Origin: Pigoraptor vietnamica
Lineage: Eukaryota; Opisthokonta; Filasterea
Direction of reading: 5' to 3'
NCBI GenBank assembly: GCA_943704525.1
Contig: CALSCQ010000041.1
Location: forward strand, 1 to 64,000
Length of the DNA: 64,000 nucleotides
The notes under the pieces are model-generated. The model was not told the origin of the DNA. It did no database searches and saw only the letters and a list, made by a program, of their open reading frames with translations. The translations under genes were made by a program, and so were the position numbers. Of the stretch, positions 1 through 11,756 are shown one piece after another; positions within the stretch are counted from its first letter, which is position 1, and each line of letters begins with the position of its first letter.

Positions 1-743
<743 letters not shown>

Positions 744-1197
744 ATGGCGGCCGGGGCGACCAATTGGGAGGATGTGTTTGACGTCCCCATCTTCGAACAG
801 CTCCTTGCGATCCAGGACGAGGACAACCCGACGTTCGTCGCCGATGTCGTGAGCCTCTACTTCTCGCAGGCGGACGAGCGCCTTGCGGAGATGCACAAAC
901 ACCTGTGGGTGCCGCTTGTTTGGCGCTCGGCTGCGTCCGTCGCACTAATGCTCCGCGTCGTCTTGCCGCTGCAGAGACCGAAAAGACATGGCGCAGTTTG
1001 CGCGGGAAGCGCACGCGCTGAAAGGGAGCGCCGCGGGCATTGGGGCCCGGCGCATCGTGGAGGTGTGCCAGCGGCTGCAGAAGGAGAGCAAGGACGCCGC
1101 GAGCACCCTCGACTACGCTGCCGAGCTGCGCCTGCTCGAGGAGCGCCACGTCGAGGCGCGCGCCGCCCTCCTCAAGTTCCAAAAACTGTCCGTCTGA
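744..1197 (+). CDS. HPt-domain phosphotransfer protein (Ypd1-like)
   Basis: Exons 744-904 and 975-1197 join in frame to give 127 aa. The 70 bp intron starts GTGGGT and ends CTGCAG. The second exon carries the HPt signature EAHALKGSAAGIGA, with the phospho-accepting His at about residue 67; yeast Ypd1 has the same layout (His64, similar length). The N-terminal part is acidic and helical, as expected for the four-helix bundle. Known role of the family: relays phosphate from a hybrid histidine kinase to a response regulator. No kinase or regulator is visible in this window, so the partners lie elsewhere. Its presence shows that the organism has two-component signalling, which animals lack. Confidence 0.88.
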
Positions 1198-1294
1198 TTG
1201 CCAAATGAATTTGCGTGCGGCGTTCCTTCTTCAACACGTGTCCTGTGTGTTTAATGCCCACTGTGCCGGGGATCGGCATCCAACGCCGTCCCCG

Positions 1295-3046
1295 TCACTG
1301 CTGCACGCACTCGTCGCTTTTCTTCTGCGCCCCGTGGCGGATGCGAATCACACCCGGCTGCGTATTCTCCTTGTACCGAGTCTCGCCGACAGCTGCAGAC
1401 ACCCCAGCGGCCGCCGTCGCTTGCTGCGGAACATTGCTCGCTGCCTCCGCTTTGTTTGCCGCGGGCGTGGATTGCGGGGCCTGCACAGGGGGGAGGGCGT
1501 TGGCGTCGCAGAGGGGGCGCCGCGCCGCGTTCGCCGCCGGCGCGGACCGCGCGCCCGCAGCCGAGCCCTCGGGAAGTGGGTCGGCCGCACGTGCCGCCGT
1601 CTCGGCCTCTGCCACCTGGGCGCGCGCTTCCTCGAGGCGCAGTTGCAGGGCGGCGACGTCCGCGTGGAGCTGGTCACGCTGCATCTCACAGCGGTAAAGC
1701 GCCTGCTCCGCCTCGCGCACCTTGGCGCTTTCCGCCGCCCGCGTGAGGCGCGCAGTGTGCAGCTCCGCGCGACACTGCTCCAGCGCACTCTCAGCCGCAC
1801 GCGCAGCGCCCTCCAGGCACTCGATGTACGCGTCCCGGTCGGAAGCGCCGCCGCCATGGCCAAACGCCCCCCTGTACTCGCGCATGCGCCGCGCCTCTGC
1901 CCCTGCGGCCGACGGCGCACTGCCTCCGCCTTCCATCGTCGCCAGTCGCTCGGCGAGGCGCGCGCTCTCGGCGGTGCTCTGTGCGAGCGCCTGCTCTAGG
2001 CGGCGGCAGTGCTCGGCGTCGGCCCGCGACCCGCCCATCCGCAGCAGGCCCGCAATCTGCGCGCGAAGGGACTGTACCAGCCGCCGCTGCACGTCCGCAG
2101 CGCGCTTGGATGCCGCGTGCTGCGCCGTCAAAGCCACCAGCCGCCGTTCGAGCTCCAGGCGGCGGTCCTCGACCTCGCTGAAAAGCGTTGTGCCCTCCGC
2201 CACCCGACCGGTCGTGCCGCTTCGGGCGTCCTCAAGTTCCGCGCGCGCGGCGCCGTGAAGCATGCGCAGCTCCTCAATCTCCTCGCGCGCCTCGTCCAGC
2301 AGCCGTGCCGTGTGCGCTCGTGCCTCGAGTGCCTCATCGCGGGCGGTGGCGAGCGCAGCGGACGCCTGCTCGGCGCGGATGGCGGCGTCGCGGGCGGTGC
2401 ACAGCGCGTCCTCCAGCGTGGCCAGGCGCTCCGACAAGGCAGCCGTCACCGCGCCGCTGTCCGCGCGCTCGCCTTCGCCGGCCGGCCTTTCCGCAAGCTC
2501 CTTCTGGAGTGTTGCGATGAGGTCGAATTGCTGTAGCACGCGCGCCTGCAGCTGTCGCTCCGAGTTGCGCGCGGCTGTGAGCTCATCCTGCAGCCGCACC
2601 ACCGCCGACGCGTGCGTGTCCGCCGAGGATGACGCTGTCCGCTCGAATTCTGCCACGCGCGCAGACAACTCTGCACAGCGGGACGATAGCGAGGAGATCT
2701 CTCTCTCTGCATCAGCCCGCACAATGGACGCGGCCTTTTGCGCAGCGTCCGCGCGCAGCTTATGCGTGTGCACCTCTTGTTCCAAATCCTGCCGAAAGAT
2801 GGGTACGCACACACACAAAAAAGCTTGTAAGAGGCTTCACGAGGGTCAGGGTCAAACGCTAGAGAGACCACCCACCGCGACGCGCAGTGCGCACTCTGCG
2901 ACGGCGGCCTCGTGTGCCTCGGCGAGCTCTCGGTTGCTGTCGAGCAGCGCCTTGCCCAGCGACGCCGCAAGCTCAAGGTCACGCTCGCGCGCGGCCAACA
3001 GCGCGCGCAGTTCGGCCTCGACGCCCTCCCCGTCCTCCAGATCCAT
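1295..3046 (-). CDS. SPDL1: Spindly-like coiled-coil dynein adaptor
   Basis: Minus strand, exons 3046-2876 and 2788-1295, 554 aa (human Spindly has 605). I chose the ATG at 3046 over one at 3151 because it puts the CC1 box where Spindly has it. Seen: AASLG at residues 27-31, the CC1-box motif that binds dynein light intermediate chain; long heptad coiled coil through most of the protein; LFSEVEDRR at about 259-267, matching the Spindly motif that contacts the dynactin pointed end; and a C-terminal CVQQ, a CaaX box of the farnesylated type, as in human Spindly (CPQQ). Family knowledge: Spindly recruits dynein-dynactin to kinetochores. The kinetochore role here is inferred from these motifs. 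It is divergent with the ABHD8-like gene. Confidence 0.85.
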
Positions 3047-3511
3047 GTTGCTGTCGGTCTGCGCCGTGTGTTCCCGGTTGTGAAATTTTTGAATGAGGCC
3101 GACGCGCCCATTTTTAAGCGAGATCTCGGCGGGATCCCTGGAAACCGACATTCGACAGGTTGCCAGCCACCCGGTACCAGCTCACACACACAACGCACGC
3201 ACACACACACACACGCACACACGCGCACAAGTGACGCAGGTCCAAGCGCAATGCATTTTGTGCCACAGACCCTTCCACTGCGCCCCAAGAGACCACTGCC
3301 ATAGTGTCGGCTCACGCACTCCTCCATCCCTGTCCGTCAGCCGCACGCGCACGCGGCGGACACAGCCTAAGTGCTAAGTGCCACCGGTTCTCTTTCCCTT
3401 TGAGGAGCTCCCATGTCCGCGGCTTAGAGAGCACGCATTGCCGTTGTTAGAGCGGGCGCATCCCGCGACGGAGGCAGTCGCGCGCGGCCCCGGCGGGGGG
3501 CGCCCGTGCAA
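3047..3511. promoter_or_regulatory. shared divergent promoter region with CA repeat
   Basis: About 465 bp between two outward-facing starts (Spindly-like on minus, ABHD8-like on plus). It contains a short CA-rich tract near 3182-3228. No core element can be named with confidence. Confidence 0.4.
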
Positions 3512-4832
3512 ATGTCGTGCTTGTCCTCAAAGGTATTGCGGGACGCATGACTCTCTTTGCCCTTTCATGTGATGACGGCGTTGAGCCGATGCCAATAGCA
3601 TGCTAACGAAGACTCCATTCCGCTGCGTGCTCAATTGTGGGTCATGCGGAAATGGCTTCTATTGATTGTTTGCGCCCCTTCCCGCCATCCCGCAGCCGCA
3701 CCACTCGCCGCACTACGACACCTTCCTCGAGAACATCGAAGTGCGCCCTGGGCGCTATCTTCGTGTCTTCCATGAGTCACCACAAATCAAGGCACGTGAC
3801 TGCTGTTTGGCGCTCTCGGGGGCGCTCTCCCCTGACTTATCTGTGGGCGCAGGAGTCCAAGGCCGAGTGGGAGCTAGTGACGATCTTCTTCATCCACGGC
3901 GTCGGCGGTTCTTTCCTCACGTGGCGACAGCAGCTCGAGTATTTTGCGGACAAGGTGTGCACAGTGCGCAATGTACCGCTGGGCCGGTGGCTGCTGGGCG
4001 TGGTTCTCATGCGGTTGCATGATCGGTACAGGGCTTTCGGGTCGTTTGCCCGGAGCTGTACGGCCATGGCGGCAGTGGCTCGCGTGGAGGACGCACGGCG
4101 TTCACCTTCAACGAACTCGCGGCCGACATGCTCGCTGCCTTTGACCGCTATAGGAAGAACTCGTGCAACGTGATCATCGGCCACTCGTACGGGTGGGTGT
4201 TGGGGCCATTCGCAATGTCCAACGGGGCACTCTGCGCGCCATACGCGCGTCTCTCCCTTCTGCTCACTGAAGTGGCCTTCGCAGCACTGCGTTTGCGGCG
4301 TACATTGCCCGCGAGCGCGCCCAGTTTGTCGAGCGCGCCGTGCTGATATCCGGGGGCGCCCCGTGTCCCCTCGGCGGACCCAAGGTCGGCATGTGGTCCC
4401 TCCCACTGCCACTACTCGCATGCATCAGTCCGCTGCTGAGGTGCGTCTGTCGCATTCGTGTGCCCTGTCGGTCGAATCCTTGCCCTCCGTCTGTCGGACC
4501 GCGGCCTTGCTTACTCGGCCCTCGCGTCGCGCGGTGCGTGCCACCTAACCCCTCTGCACCTCAGGCAAAGCTACAAGCGGCTGGCGTTTTCTCCCCTTGC
4601 GCCGCGGGAGCTCGTGCGGACGGACCCCGTGATGACCATGTCCGTGGGCGTGCTCAAGAACGTCATGCTCGGGCAGGTGTGGCCGGAGGGCGACGAGTGG
4701 TACCACTCGCGCATCCGCATGCCCGTCCTGCTCATCTACGGCGAGTGCGACCGCCTCGTCACGCTCGACGACGAGGTGCGGCCCTGTCACCGAGCACTTG
4801 CTCACGGCTACATTCATCTGTGTGTGTGTGTG

Positions 4833-4887
<55 letters not shown>

Positions 4888-5470
4888 TGTGTCTGTGTGT
4901 GTGTCTGTGTCTGTGTCTGTGTCTGTGTCTGTGTCTGTGTCTGTGTGTGTGTGTCTGTGTCTGTGTCTGTGTCTGTGTCTGTGTCTGTGTCTGTGTCTGT
5001 GTCTGTGTCTGTGTGTGTGTGTGTGTGTCTGTGTCTGTGTCTGTGTCTGTGTCTGTGTCTGTGTCTGTGTCTGTGTCTGTGTGTGTGTGCGTGTGTTTAT
5101 TCGTGCTCGCATGATATACGTGTAGTATTCGGGTTTCTATTGTTTGTGTGGGTGGCTGTTGTTGCGGCGTGCTGAGTTGTTGTGCGGTACTCCGTCGCAG
5201 AAGTGGATGCAGTCCACTATCGCAGAGTCCCAGCTGGAGACAGTCCCGGACGCGGGCCACATGGTCATGCTGGAGCACGCAGACGCCGTCAACCGCGCCA
5301 TCATGCGCTTCGCCGCCGCCATTGAGCCGCCACCGGCAGCCACCAACGCCGCCTCGCGCAAGATCAGCACGGCCTCGGGCCGCGGAACGTCCATGTCGGG
5401 TCGGTCGTCATCGCAGGCGTCGATACAATCGCGCGTGTCGTCGCACCGAACAAAGTCGTTTGCAGGGTGA
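3512..5470 (+). CDS. ABHD8: ABHD8-like alpha/beta hydrolase
   Basis: Seven exons: 3512-3532, 3696-3791, 3853-3954, 4032-4192, 4285-4440, 4565-4775, 5201-5470; 338 aa. Similarity to animal ABHD8 runs throughout: EVRPGRYLRV near the N terminus, FFIHGVGGS (oxyanion His-Gly at 54-55), nucleophile elbow GHSYG with Ser about 125, QVWPEGDEWYHS, YGECDRLV with the acid Asp, and AGHMVMLEH with the catalytic His about 269. The seven-codon first exon is tentative; it is chosen because it gives an in-phase ATG and a GT donor. Intron 2 appears to use a GC donor (AAG/GCACGT at 3791/3792), since no GT donor keeps the frame. The last intron (4776-5200) is filled by a long TG/CTGTGT microsatellite. The Ser/Arg-rich tail after residue 290 is specific to this protein. 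The substrate is unknown. Confidence 0.85.
4818..5092. repeat. compound (TG)n/(CTGTGT)n microsatellite inside an intron
   Basis: About 275 bp of alternating TG runs and CTGTGT hexamers, almost filling the last intron of the ABHD8-like gene. The runs switch back and forth several times, as expected from slippage and unequal exchange. Confidence 0.97.
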
Positions 5471-5692
5471 TTGCGGTGGCTGCGTGGCGCGTGGCGTGGC
5501 GCGTGCGTGTGCGTGCGTGCGTGCGGCAATGCATTTCTTTCAGTCTTGTTACATCAGCCTGTTACCCTCGGCCGGCCACAGTTCAGTTTCAGTGGGGCTC
5601 GGCTTGAAGGTGCCAAGTGCCCACGCCCACTCGAGCGCGAGTTCTAGACACAGCAGAGGCAGAGAGCGGCGCTGTCACCGGCGCTGTGACAG

Positions 5693-8223
5693 ATGGGCGT
5701 TGGGGCGGCGGTTGCGCGCGCGGCACCGCACAGGCACTGGCTGGCGTGGGTGTGCTTCGTGACCCGGCGCTGTTGGCGATGCAGCCTGCGCTGTGCCTGA
5801 CGCAGCCCTCCGCAGGCTCCTTCTCTTTGTTGGCGGCCTTGCGTGGCTTGCAACGCTGTCGGCGGACTGGAATGCGCGCGCCACGTACCTCTCGGAGAAT
5901 GCGCTGGGCGTGGGCAAGGCACGTGCGCCTCTTTGGCCACTCTCCGCTGCATCGCCCCACCCATTGCGCAGCCCTCCGTGCGCTCCAACTCACCACTGTG
6001 CTGGTGCAGGGCGCGACGACATACGACAGGCGACACGCGGACGTGGCCCGCGCCTGGCAGCCGAGTGTGCCCCGGTAAGCACGCGACGTCTCTGCCCATG
6101 TTGGCACACGTCACTCACCCTGCATCTGTCTGTGCGTCCAGCCACAACCGCACTGCGTGGTTGAGCGACGCACTCGCGTCCCTCGGGGCAGAGGCTTATT
6201 CCGTGGCGGACGCCGTGCGTGAGGTGCGTCTGGCCGCCCTTTCGTGGCTACTGCTTCGCTGTGTGTGAGCTGCGTTGCGTGTGCGTGGTTCCCGTGGGCC
6301 ACGCTGAGCTGCGCTGCGCAGGTGCCGTACGGCCTATTGCGCGCACCCAAGGGCGACGGCGCCGAGGGCATAGTGGTCGTCGCGTCCCGAGAACGCGACG
6401 CCCCCTTCGTCCTGTCGCTTCTCGCTTGCCTCGCGGGTGGGTGCGCCAGAGCGTGTTGTGCGCGCGTTGCCGTCGTGCTGAGTTCTGCCTGTTCGCACTT
6501 CTCTATGGCGCAGAGGGATCCGATTCGCTCGCCAAGGACATTGTGGTGCTCTTTCCGCCCGACGAGCCCGGCGGTGCGACGCCCGCCTGTGAGCTGTGGC
6601 TTCGCGCGTACTTTGCCCCAGATCCCTCAGAAGGTAGGCGCGTGCGCAGTGCTTGTTCCACGCCACTGCGACTGAAACGGCGCGCGCAGTCGCATCGTCG
6701 CGGTGGCTGCGCGGGCGTGCCGGCGCCATCCAGGTCGCGCTTGTGGTCGAGGCACCGCAGTCGTCGTTTGACTCCGTCGAGCTTGTTGTGGGTCGGTATC
6801 GTCGCGCGTGTGAGCATGGCCTCCGCGGAGCCTCTTGTTGTGCACGTGTCGCTGCGACGGTGGCTGAATGCGATGCCCTGCATGCATGGCCCATTTGCCG
6901 CGCAGAGGGTCCGACGGGGCGCCTGCCGAACCTCGACATTGTGAATGCCGCTGCGATGCTCGCGTCGCATGTTGGCGCGCGCGTTTTGCAAAATGGCGCG
7001 GGCACGCACTCGTCCACCAGCGACCGCCTCCGCGCGGCGGGTTCCATGCTGCTACGAATGGCCCTCGAGCCGTGTGGGGTGCACGGCCCGTTTCTCTCGT
7101 GAGTGTCCCACTGCCCGGCTGTTCGTCGACCCAACGCTCACTCGCACCATTGCAGCCGCCAAATCGATGCGTTCACACTGCGGACGACAGACAGCTCGGG
7201 TGGTCTCCGTCTCGAGGCGTATGGCAGGTGCGTTGGAGCGCCATTTCCCACCCCCACTCCCTTGCGCTCCTGCTGAGCCTCTCATGCGCCGCACGCGCGC
7301 AGGATCGCCGAGGGAACGGTGCGCGCCGCGAATAATTTGCTGGAGCGGCTTCACCAATCGTTCTTTCTCTATGTCCTGCCGGGCGCGGGGCGTTTCGTGT
7401 CCATCGCGCACTACATCCCAGCCACGGCGCTGTTTGTGTCGTCCGCCCTGGTGCTGGTGGGTGGGGTTTGCGCACCCGCAAGGCATCGGCGCATGCTGAT
7501 ACATGTAGGCGATCTGCAGGCCGTCGGAGCGTACGCCGTGTGCGCTCGGTTTGGCGCGGAACAGGCGCATCGCACGGCCATTTCGAATGGCGCCGCCGTG
7601 GCGGTCCCTGCCATCACAGCCGTGGTCACGTGGGCGTCTGGCGTGCTTGCGTGCGTAGCGGCACTTGCCATTGCTCCGCTGTTGGGGTTGAGTCCGCCGG
7701 TGAGTGGCACACGTCGTGCTTGCGATGTGCGATGGCATAACCGGCTCGCCCTAATTGCCACTTCAATCAGGCACTGGCGGTCGTCGCGTGCGGGGTCGCG
7801 TGGGTCTCCAGACGCGCGCTGTGCCAACTACTGTCCTTGCCACCGCTACATGCTGCGGACGGCTTGGCCGTTGTGTTTCTTGCGTGCGCATCGACCGCTG
7901 CCGCTTTGTGCGCGGTATCTGTCGTCCACTTTGCGCATGGGATCGCCATCGGCGTCCTTTCGGTGCCAGCCTGCATCGTACTCTCCGCCGCGTCCACGCA
8001 ACCTGCGGCCACAATGCGCGCGGCAAGCGTAGCTATCGTAGGGGTGCTCTGCGCATGTCCGCCCATCGCGCTGGCCGCGATGCACGCGGCGGCGGGGCGT
8101 CTCGGCGGCGGGTGTGGTGCAGGCGTGTGGGTGCCCGCCTTTCTCGTGCTGTGGCCTGTGCATGCGGCATCGGTGGATGCAGTGCAGCGGTGGAAGGCGT
8201 CCTCGTCGCGAAAACGTAATTGA
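5693..8223 (+). CDS. GPAA1: GPI transamidase subunit GAA1
   Basis: Twelve exons, roughly 5693-5751, 5816-5909, 6010-6074, 6142-6223, 6322-6436, 6514-6633, 6690-6791, 6906-7098, 7156-7227, 7303-7456, 7520-7699, 7771-8223; about 562 aa (human 621). Landmarks match GAA1: an N-terminal membrane segment followed by [76 protein letters not shown] and [11 protein letters not shown], then six or more hydrophobic C-terminal helices. It belongs to the ER-membrane complex that attaches GPI anchors to proteins; GAA1 binds the glycolipid. The first exon and the intron near 7457-7519 (alternative 7461-7508) are the least certain joins. It converges on the kinase gene. Confidence 0.9.
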
Positions 8224-8346
8224 GGGTGGTCATGGTTGCCATAAAAAATTACAGTCGGGAAGTGCGTATGGTACACAGCGCACGCGCAACGCAAGCAACA
8301 GACAGGCAACGCAGCGCAACGGCGTTCGAAATGTAGTGTCGGCAGT

Positions 8347-8407
8347 TTGTGTGTGTGTGCGTGTGTGTGTGTGCATGTGGGTGTATATGTGCGTGTGCGT
8401 GTGTTGT
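8347..8407. repeat. TG-rich microsatellite between convergent genes
   Basis: Imperfect TG/TGCG run in the 191 bp gap between the GAA1 stop and the kinase stop. Confidence 0.85.
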
Positions 8408-8414
8408 GGGGGCC

Positions 8415-11111
8415 TCAGAGCTTCATCTGCTGCACGAGCGAGTCGATTGTGTTCTTGTACGTCCACATGTCACCGCCGATTCGCCGGAACTTGATGCCGT
8501 GGAGCCGGTCGAGCTGGGCGAGGCGGCAAATTTCCATCTCCCACACGAGCAAATCCGCGCCCACGTTCATCTCGCAGTGAATGATGTACCCGGAGACCGT
8601 GTGCCGGACCTTGTTGGCAGACAGCACGCGCCCAACCTCCCTCGTCAGCTCCGTCACACTCTTGCTCGACGTCGTCAAGTGGTTGAAAACGGCGACATTC
8701 TCGAGGACGCGTGCATCGCTTTCGCGGTCACTTGTATGATGCGCGGAGGACGCCATCGAGGCGGAGCGGCCGACGGACGTGCGCTTGGAGAGGCCAAAGA
8801 TGCGCGCCATGCCATCGGAGATGCCGTCCACCGCCGTCTTCAGGCGGCGGCTGTTGAACGGGGACTTTGTTCGCGGGTTCTTCGGCGACGAGGCGATGCG
8901 CGGGAACGTGAGCGTCGCAGCGTGCGGCATGTCCGAGTGCACGTGCGACGGGTTGAGCTCGGGCAGCAGCACGTCGTCGCGCGACTGGGCCGCCGGGTCC
9001 TCGCTCTGCGTCATGTCCGTGAGCGATGCGCGCGGCTTCGATTTGCGCAGCCAAAACAGCTTGTGCGACTTCTTGCGCTGGAGGCCCGGCGTCTCCTTGC
9101 CTTCCTCGTCCTTCCGCTGCTCCGATCCGGGCGGCGACGATGCGTCCGAATCTTCCGCGCCACCCGACCCCGACGCCGTTTGGGCAACGTGCTCGTCCTC
9201 GCTCGGCGTGTCCGTCGCAGACACTGACCCCGCCGCCAGGGGCGAGCTCGTCATGGGCACCGTCGAGCCTGGAGCCTTGCGCCGCGCGCCCCCCACAAGA
9301 TCCTCAACGTTCCTCGCCCCGCTCTCGGTGTTCGATCGCTGGCGCGGCCGCCTGAGGGTCGCGCTTCTGTCCGCATTGGGCGAGAGCAATGCGCGCGACA
9401 TCATCCCGTCGCCCGCCACGCTGCTCGTCCGCATCGCCTTGGGCGCTCCCGAACCGGCAATGGGCGTGACGCCGTGCGGAAGGGACAGCGGGCGCGGCGC
9501 CTGGTCGACGCCCACGGACATTGTGCGCGGACGCCGCACAGGTCCCGGCGTGAGTGACATGCGCTGGTTGGGGCCTGCATACTTGGCCGCCAGCTGCTCC
9601 GCAATCGCGCGGATTTCGTCGTCCTTCGCCGACTCCTCCTTTTCGCGCGCAATCTTGTCCGCCATGAGGTGGTAGCACGCCGTCAGCCGCGTCACGAGAT
9701 GCTTCTTGAGGTCCGCCTCGACGGCGACCGTGTCGAGGCCGAGGCGGCCGAGCTTGGACAGCACCTCCGGGTCCACAGTCGGCGTCGTCGGGAGATACTC
9801 GGTCGCCTGCGAGCCCTCTCCGCCCGCGCAGATCCACGGGTGCTGGCGGATGTCCTGCAGACTCAATCGCTCGTGCGGCCGTCGCTTCAGGATGGACTCG
9901 ATCAAATTGCGTGCGTCTGTGGAGTCGCATTAACAGCGCGTGAGCGCAAGAGCAACGCACGAAAGAGGGCAGCAAACCACTTCACCCACCCGCCGACACC
10001 GTGTCCGGGATGTCGTACTTTGCGTTGAGAATGGCCTCGAGGCACGTCGCCTGGTTCTCGTCATTGAAGGGCATGCGGCCCGTTATCAGCGTAAACATAA
10101 TCACGCCGAGGCTCCAAATGTCCGCCGAAGGGCCAATGTACTGCTCGTTCGCAATGATCTCTGCGGGCGCGGGTTATACGGAATCAGCAAGGGCAAGTGC
10201 GGTGCTCAAAGCAGCCAGGCGAGGACTTACCAGGGGCGGCATACGCGGGCGATCCCACAAAAGTCGTCTGGTGAAACAAACGAGAGTCAGCAAAAGAGCA
10301 CACACAGGGGACACACCGCACCGCACAGTGCAAGCGCGCCCACCATGAGCTGCCCGGGGCGGTACATGGCGGAGAAGCCAAAGTCGGTGATTTTGATGTT
10401 CCCGTTCTTATCGAGCAGCAAGTTCTCCAGCTGCGGATTGAGAGGCGTCAGTACAGCGCAGAGCACGCGCGGTGTGCCGCCGTCACAAGTCACCTTCAGG
10501 TCGCGGTGGACTATGCCGTTTTTGTGGCAGTAGTGGATGGCGGAGATCATCTGCCGCACAAACTTGCGCGCCTCCTTTTCGTTCAGCTTGTGGCGCGCCA
10601 CAATGTAGTCGAAGAGTTCCCCTGCGACAGCACGCGCCCTGTCAGCAACAGCCCAGAGGGGCTCATCGGCGCAGGCGCACCCACCGCCAGGCAGCAGCTC
10701 GAGCACGAGGACAATCTCATCCTCCGTCTCAATCACTTCGAACAGGCGAACGACGTTCGGGTGGCGCAGCGTCTTCAGCGCCTTGATCTCGAAGCCTGCC
10801 ACATCTATCTCGGACTTGGGCACAACCTTGAGCGCAACCTTTGAGGAAACAAAAAGCGCAGTGAGTATAACAGCGGCCATGTGGAGGCCAATCCGCAATC
10901 GACCCACATTTTCTCCGGTGAATACGTGCGCCGCTTCCTTCACGACGCCATGGGCGCCCTTGCCGAGCGTGCGTCCCAAATTGTAGTCCGAGAGTGCTTT
11001 TCGCCGTGAGCGGTCGCGCGCAGACTCGACGTCGTCGGCCCCCGCGGCCATCCCATCGCCGTTGGCCGGACGGTCGCCTCCAGCTTGCCCTTCCTCCACT
11101 ACAACGTCCAT
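8415..11111 (-). CDS. MARK/KIN1-type CAMKL protein kinase with UBA and KA1 domains
   Basis: Seven exons on minus: 11111-10908, 10838-10685, 10621-10494, 10430-10344, 10267-10231, 10160-9990, 9916-8415; 760 aa. The kinase domain is complete: glycine loop GKGAHGVV, VALK Lys about 72, HRDLK with Asp about 160, DFG about 178-180, and activation loop TTFVGSPAYAAPE with the threonine that LKB1-type kinases phosphorylate. A UBA-like segment follows (about residues 300-345), then a long Ser/Pro/Arg-rich linker, and a C-terminal KA1 domain ending in IDSLVQQMKL. Kinase-UBA-KA1 is the MARK/KIN1 order, a family acting in polarity and microtubule control; KA1 binds acidic membrane lipids. The kinase core also resembles SNRK, so the exact subfamily is open. 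Confidence 0.88.
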
Positions 11112-11756
11112 TGTCGCGCCCGGGCGCCAAAGCGCCCCGCGCCCCCGCTACTCCGCGGGCTGAACAAAGCCGCCGTCAGCACAGGCACATGGACGCAACG
11201 TGCGCTGCGATGCTGACAGCGAAACCAACGGACACTTTGAACGAAATCGCGCACGAACTGATGCTTCGCCGAATCACTCGTCCCCAGCGCGCCCCGGGAC
11301 AGAAACTCGCGCGTTGAGAAGAAAGCGGTGATTTTGTGCTTTGTGCGTTTTTCGCTTTCGAAAAAGAGGGCGCCATTGAGCACCCGTCGGGAGAACGCCA
11401 GGGAAAACACGCACGGCCATCGCGACCGGGTGGCGGGGCGCGCAAACTGGGAAATTGGCACAATTGCGCAATTTTTCCGCACTCCGTCTCAATTTATGCA
11501 CTCTGGACGAGTCTAGCCCTTCGCACCCAGGCCGGTGTGCTTGGCGACGCACGAAACACTCACCGCGCACGGACAGGGATCCCCCATTCCACTCCCAGCT
11601 ACAGTGGCAGCGCTCGTTCAAACGGCGACGCTCCATCTTTGCTTTGAAGTTTAGCGCATGTCGTCTGTGTATAGTTCCCCCTATCCCTGGTACCGTGCGC
11701 GGTGAATCTTGCGAATCCACTTGAAAAATCCACCCGTGCCATTTCCCTTTGTCATA
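11112..11756. promoter_or_regulatory. divergent promoter region, kinase and coiled-coil gene
   Basis: 645 bp between outward-facing starts at 11111 (minus) and 11757 (plus). It is less GC-rich around 11320-11520 than its surroundings. No RNA gene or further coding exon was recognised. Confidence 0.4.

Noticed and set aside
4798-5278. Cys/Val, Thr/His and Thr/Gln repeat frames
   Set aside because: Translations of the intronic TG/CTGTGT repeat on either strand. The flanking ABHD8 exons show the region is an intron.
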